NCBI GenBank assembly: GCA_037043015.1
Contig: CM073323.1
Span: 16,501,758 to 16,565,757 of the forward strand
From: Bryum argenteum
Lineage: Eukaryota; Streptophyta; Bryopsida; Bryales; Bryaceae
DNA length: 64,000 bases
Reading direction: 5' to 3'
Shown: positions 61,901 through 64,000 of the stretch, in pieces
Layout of the letters: each line of letters opens with the position of its first letter
Position numbering within the stretch: position 1 is the first letter of the stretch
Position numbers and translations under genes: made by a program
Notes under the pieces: model-generated
Told to the model about the DNA's origin: nothing
The model's database searches: none
What the model saw: the letters and a program-made list of their open reading frames with translations, nothing else

Positions 61901-62408
61901 AGTCTTGGAGGGTTGTGAAACTAGCCCCTACTAATGTGACTTTTTGTGAGGGACCAAATGGTACATGGTCCAGGAGAAGGAAGCAATTCTGTGAAGAAGA
62001 GCCGTGGGATTACGTGTCGATGATGAATCACTTGGAGGTTTGGTGAAAATTGGTGACAATTTTGTTGCCCAAATGATCCAAGGCAATCGGGAAGGTGTTG
62101 AGTTCTATGTTCTCCAATGCCAAAAAGAAAAACAACTTGTGCGAGAGAGCTTCACTTGCGTGTGGGGTGGAGAGTTCGAGCGTGGACAACACGTTATTGC
62201 AGGTACCTACTATCAAAAGTGGGGGAATAGTGAGCAATCATATGTGTATTTGACTAATTCCCAACTTGCTTACATTGATGCGGATTTAGTTCTTGCCTGC
62301 AAGTTCACAATGGTGCCTGCTCTTCATAGAGTGAAAGGAGATGATCATGTTTATCAGCTGAGTAGTGAAACTATCGAAGTCATTAGGACGAGCCTTGAGG
62401 GGTTCTGA
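58934..62408 (+). pseudogene. Intron-containing DDE-type transposase-like gene, decayed
   Basis: Exon 1 (58934-59764) encodes a basic N-terminal part, then a helix-turn-helix-like segment (GGVRALSRVLGTKKSNISNA) and TRVSPNKKDVTRKR. A 740-bp GT-AG intron follows in phase 0. Exon 2 starts at 60505 with FERLKPFFVKRCKD and CCCKYH. Further along are Cys pairs (CSCDCPLC, CGNC), IDFAENYTFEMQNEIQSMHW, VWSDGCAGQFKGA and FFGTGHGKGEWDGAGAVVKR. The acidic residues in IDFAENY, SDGCAG and GEWDG would suit a DDE/D catalytic core. The last part (62010-62408) looks like a small beta-rich reader-type domain. The frame changes several times after 60.6 kb, so it is non-functional as it stands. I recall similar proteins, uncharacterised, from invertebrates. 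The superfamily is not assigned. Confidence 0.6.
59770..60480. repeat. Cluster of TATAC/ATGTAC words in the first intron
   Basis: Short words such as GTATAC, AGTATA, TGTACA and their complements occur dozens of times on both strands with no fixed spacing. Similar clusters lie at 62460-62660, 63000-63230 and, more weakly, 57800-57845. This may be the subterminal-type repeat of a DNA transposon, or simply biased AT-rich sequence. Confidence 0.4.
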
Positions 62409-63276
62409 TGTGTGATTAAATTGATAACAACTTTTTAATGATTTTTCGTCTTCATGATAGAGTATGTAATACTATGTGGTTACATTCTTGGGTATGAATG
62501 CATTCTGTAAAATACTTTTAGTGTATCAGTATACTTTATGTACTCTATCGATGGGTGATGTATACTTAAAAAGTCCTGAAATATACTTGGGTCACTTTAT
62601 ATACTTGGTGCATGATATGATGATACTAGCATACATGGGGGTACTGTAGAAATTCAGTTAGTGAAAAAAAAAAAAAAGTCCCAAACATGGAGTGCATCCG
62701 GTTTGGGTATTCAATTGTGTCATGCAAGAACCGGTCCCCCCCCCCCCACATCAAGGGCAAGGTACTTTCCCCTTATGATTTCTCTTGTCCCGGATCTGAA
62801 GGACAACTCGGTGTCTTGCTGACGAAAGGGCCCCGGTTAACTTCTGTACTTATTTACCCCGTGAGGTAACTTCCCGAACAATATGGGATAAATATTTTTT
62901 ACTGAACTTTTTACTGTGACTGCATTTTTTACTGTGACTGCATTTTACGCCAAAAATGACGAGGCAGTCAATCAAACGGGCCATGGCAATACAGTAATAT
63001 ACATCGACAAGTGTAATTATATACCGCTACATTCCTACCCACTTTTTAAGTACTTTCATATACATGAACATGCGATCACCCACTACAGAGTAAAATTAAA
63101 CCCAATAATTTGTATTATTTGATGGAGCTCAGAGTTAAATAAAACTCTTCCAATGTACATATCAAAAGTACATATACACATACTTTGCAAGGTCTTTTAA
63201 ACTACATTGCTACATGTACACATTATTCTGCGACTACTATGCACAACATTTAAACATATGGTCTTGAGGTATTTCT
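62409..63276. other. Sequence between the transposase-like gene and the SET exon
   Basis: This contains the word cluster described above, an A-run near 62665 and a run of nine Cs near 62738. It probably includes the 3' flanks of both neighbours. No other gene was recognised. Confidence 0.4.
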
Positions 63277-63451
63277 TCAGGCACATGAATGGCCGGCCGG
63301 GACTGGAAGACTAGCACCACCCGTATCCCTGCAGTAGATGCTATTGCAGCAACACCTAAACCCACATACGGTTTTAGGATTCTTGGAGAAATCCATGCCG
63401 TAGTCCCAGGTTAGCTCCTCGCCCGCCTTCACTTCTTCTTTTGTAAAAATG
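63277..63451 (-). CDS. Terminal exon of a SUVR-like SET-domain histone methyltransferase
   Basis: The minus-strand exon starts after an AG at 63453-63452 and encodes IFTKEEVKAGEELTWDYGMD. It continues FSKNPKTVCGFRCCCNSIYCRD and a short tail before the stop. ELTWDYG is the conserved end of the SET domain and closes the cofactor pocket. The RCCC...YC Cys pattern is the zinc-binding post-SET motif. The wording is closest to plant SUVR1/2/4/5-type H3K9 methyltransferases. The other exons would lie at higher coordinates. I cannot find them between 63520 and 64000, so the rest is beyond the window or the exon is a stranded fragment. Confidence 0.7.
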
Positions 63452-64000
63452 CTACCGCTCACACACAAGCAAACATCGGTCAAACACGGCTCAAACAAAG
63501 GCTCACACACAAGCAAACATCGCGGCTCTAACAGGACTTGTCATCACGCATTCCTAGTGGGCCGGTGGTCTTGTGAGAACGAGAATGCATCAAATGAATG
63601 TTAAAGAAAAACAATGCATCAATGGGAACTTGGAGCTACAAACTCACATGATAGTATCTTGATTCCATAGTGTTAATCTTCACAGAATGTCAATAAGGTT
63701 GGCTTCATAACACCCGTGGAGCAAAAACGATTCATCATGCAAGCATGCACACAAGTAGCACACAATCCCTTCTAAATACAGAGTGCACAAAACCGGTATT
63801 ATGAAGAACATGAACTCCTACTCTTACCGATGGTTCACGAAACGTGAGACATTCCCACACTTCGTTGCATCAAGACACAAGGCCTCTTCATCTCATTAGC
63901 AAAATCTCGGACCTCCAATCGGCATCTAAATCCAAATAGATACTTGGTTTGGAATGGCCGAGTTGACATCTCCTGGTTACTCACAATTTGGCCCACATAT
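63452..64000. other. Upstream of the SET exon, probably intron
   Basis: A 20-bp word (CTCACACACAAGCAAACATC) is duplicated about 45 bp apart at 63458-63477 and 63502-63521, with CAAACACGGC-like sequence between. No further exon could be recognised. It is consistent with an intron of the SET gene. Confidence 0.35.

Overview
The window looks like a piece of a land-plant nuclear genome, most likely a seed-free plant and perhaps a moss. The signs are two R2R3-MYB transcription factor genes with the standard plant two-intron layout, a plant-type B3 domain, a SUVR-like SET-domain exon, and a MGNC-headed kinase of a kind I associate with bryophyte kinase families. The species assignment is inference. 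Gene islands are GC-rich (MYB1 at 18.4-19.9 kb, MYB2 at 38.3-39.4 kb). They sit in about 50 kb of AT-rich, repeat-dense DNA. I saw no tRNA, rRNA or CRISPR.

Layout. 0-12 kb holds many non-coding elements whose ends read TTAA-CCCyTAA...TTAgGGG-TTAA. They are often chained end to end or nested, and there is also one tRNA-derived SINE. 12-16 kb has a 24-bp minisatellite and a decayed LINE. 16.9-20 kb is MYB1 with a Tourist-like MITE in its upstream region. 21-27 kb has two more MITEs, an unidentified retroelement-like block and a poly(A) retroposon end. 27.7-28.7 kb is another TTAA element. 31.4-31.8 kb is a heptamer satellite. 32.5-33.3 kb is a small two-exon B3-domain gene. 35.0 and 42.4 kb are two copies of one MITE family. 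37.3-38.2 kb is a diverged tandem array just past MYB2, which lies on the minus strand. 41.3-42.0 kb has unidentified exon-like sequence. 49.3-50.6 kb is a kinase pseudogene. 52.1 kb is a TA microsatellite. 53.7-57.2 kb holds decayed TTAA-type copies. 58.9-62.4 kb is an intron-containing, decayed DDE-type transposase-like gene. 63.3-63.5 kb is the terminal SET/post-SET exon of a histone methyltransferase-like gene on the minus strand.

The two MYB genes are paralogues of the MIXTA-like subgroup 9. They face each other across about 18 kb and carry the conserved S/A-Q-W motif after the DNA-binding domain. Members of this subgroup control epidermal cell outgrowth and cuticle in land plants. MYB1 has a GC-AG first intron where MYB2 has GT-AG.

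The strongest unexpected signal is the TTAA element population. At 5.57-6.31 kb one copy has inserted into a TTAA inside the terminal repeat of another and duplicated exactly TTAA. This identifies a TTAA-targeting DNA transposon (piggyBac-like, or Kolobok) as the source. Such elements are, to my knowledge, rarely described in land plants.
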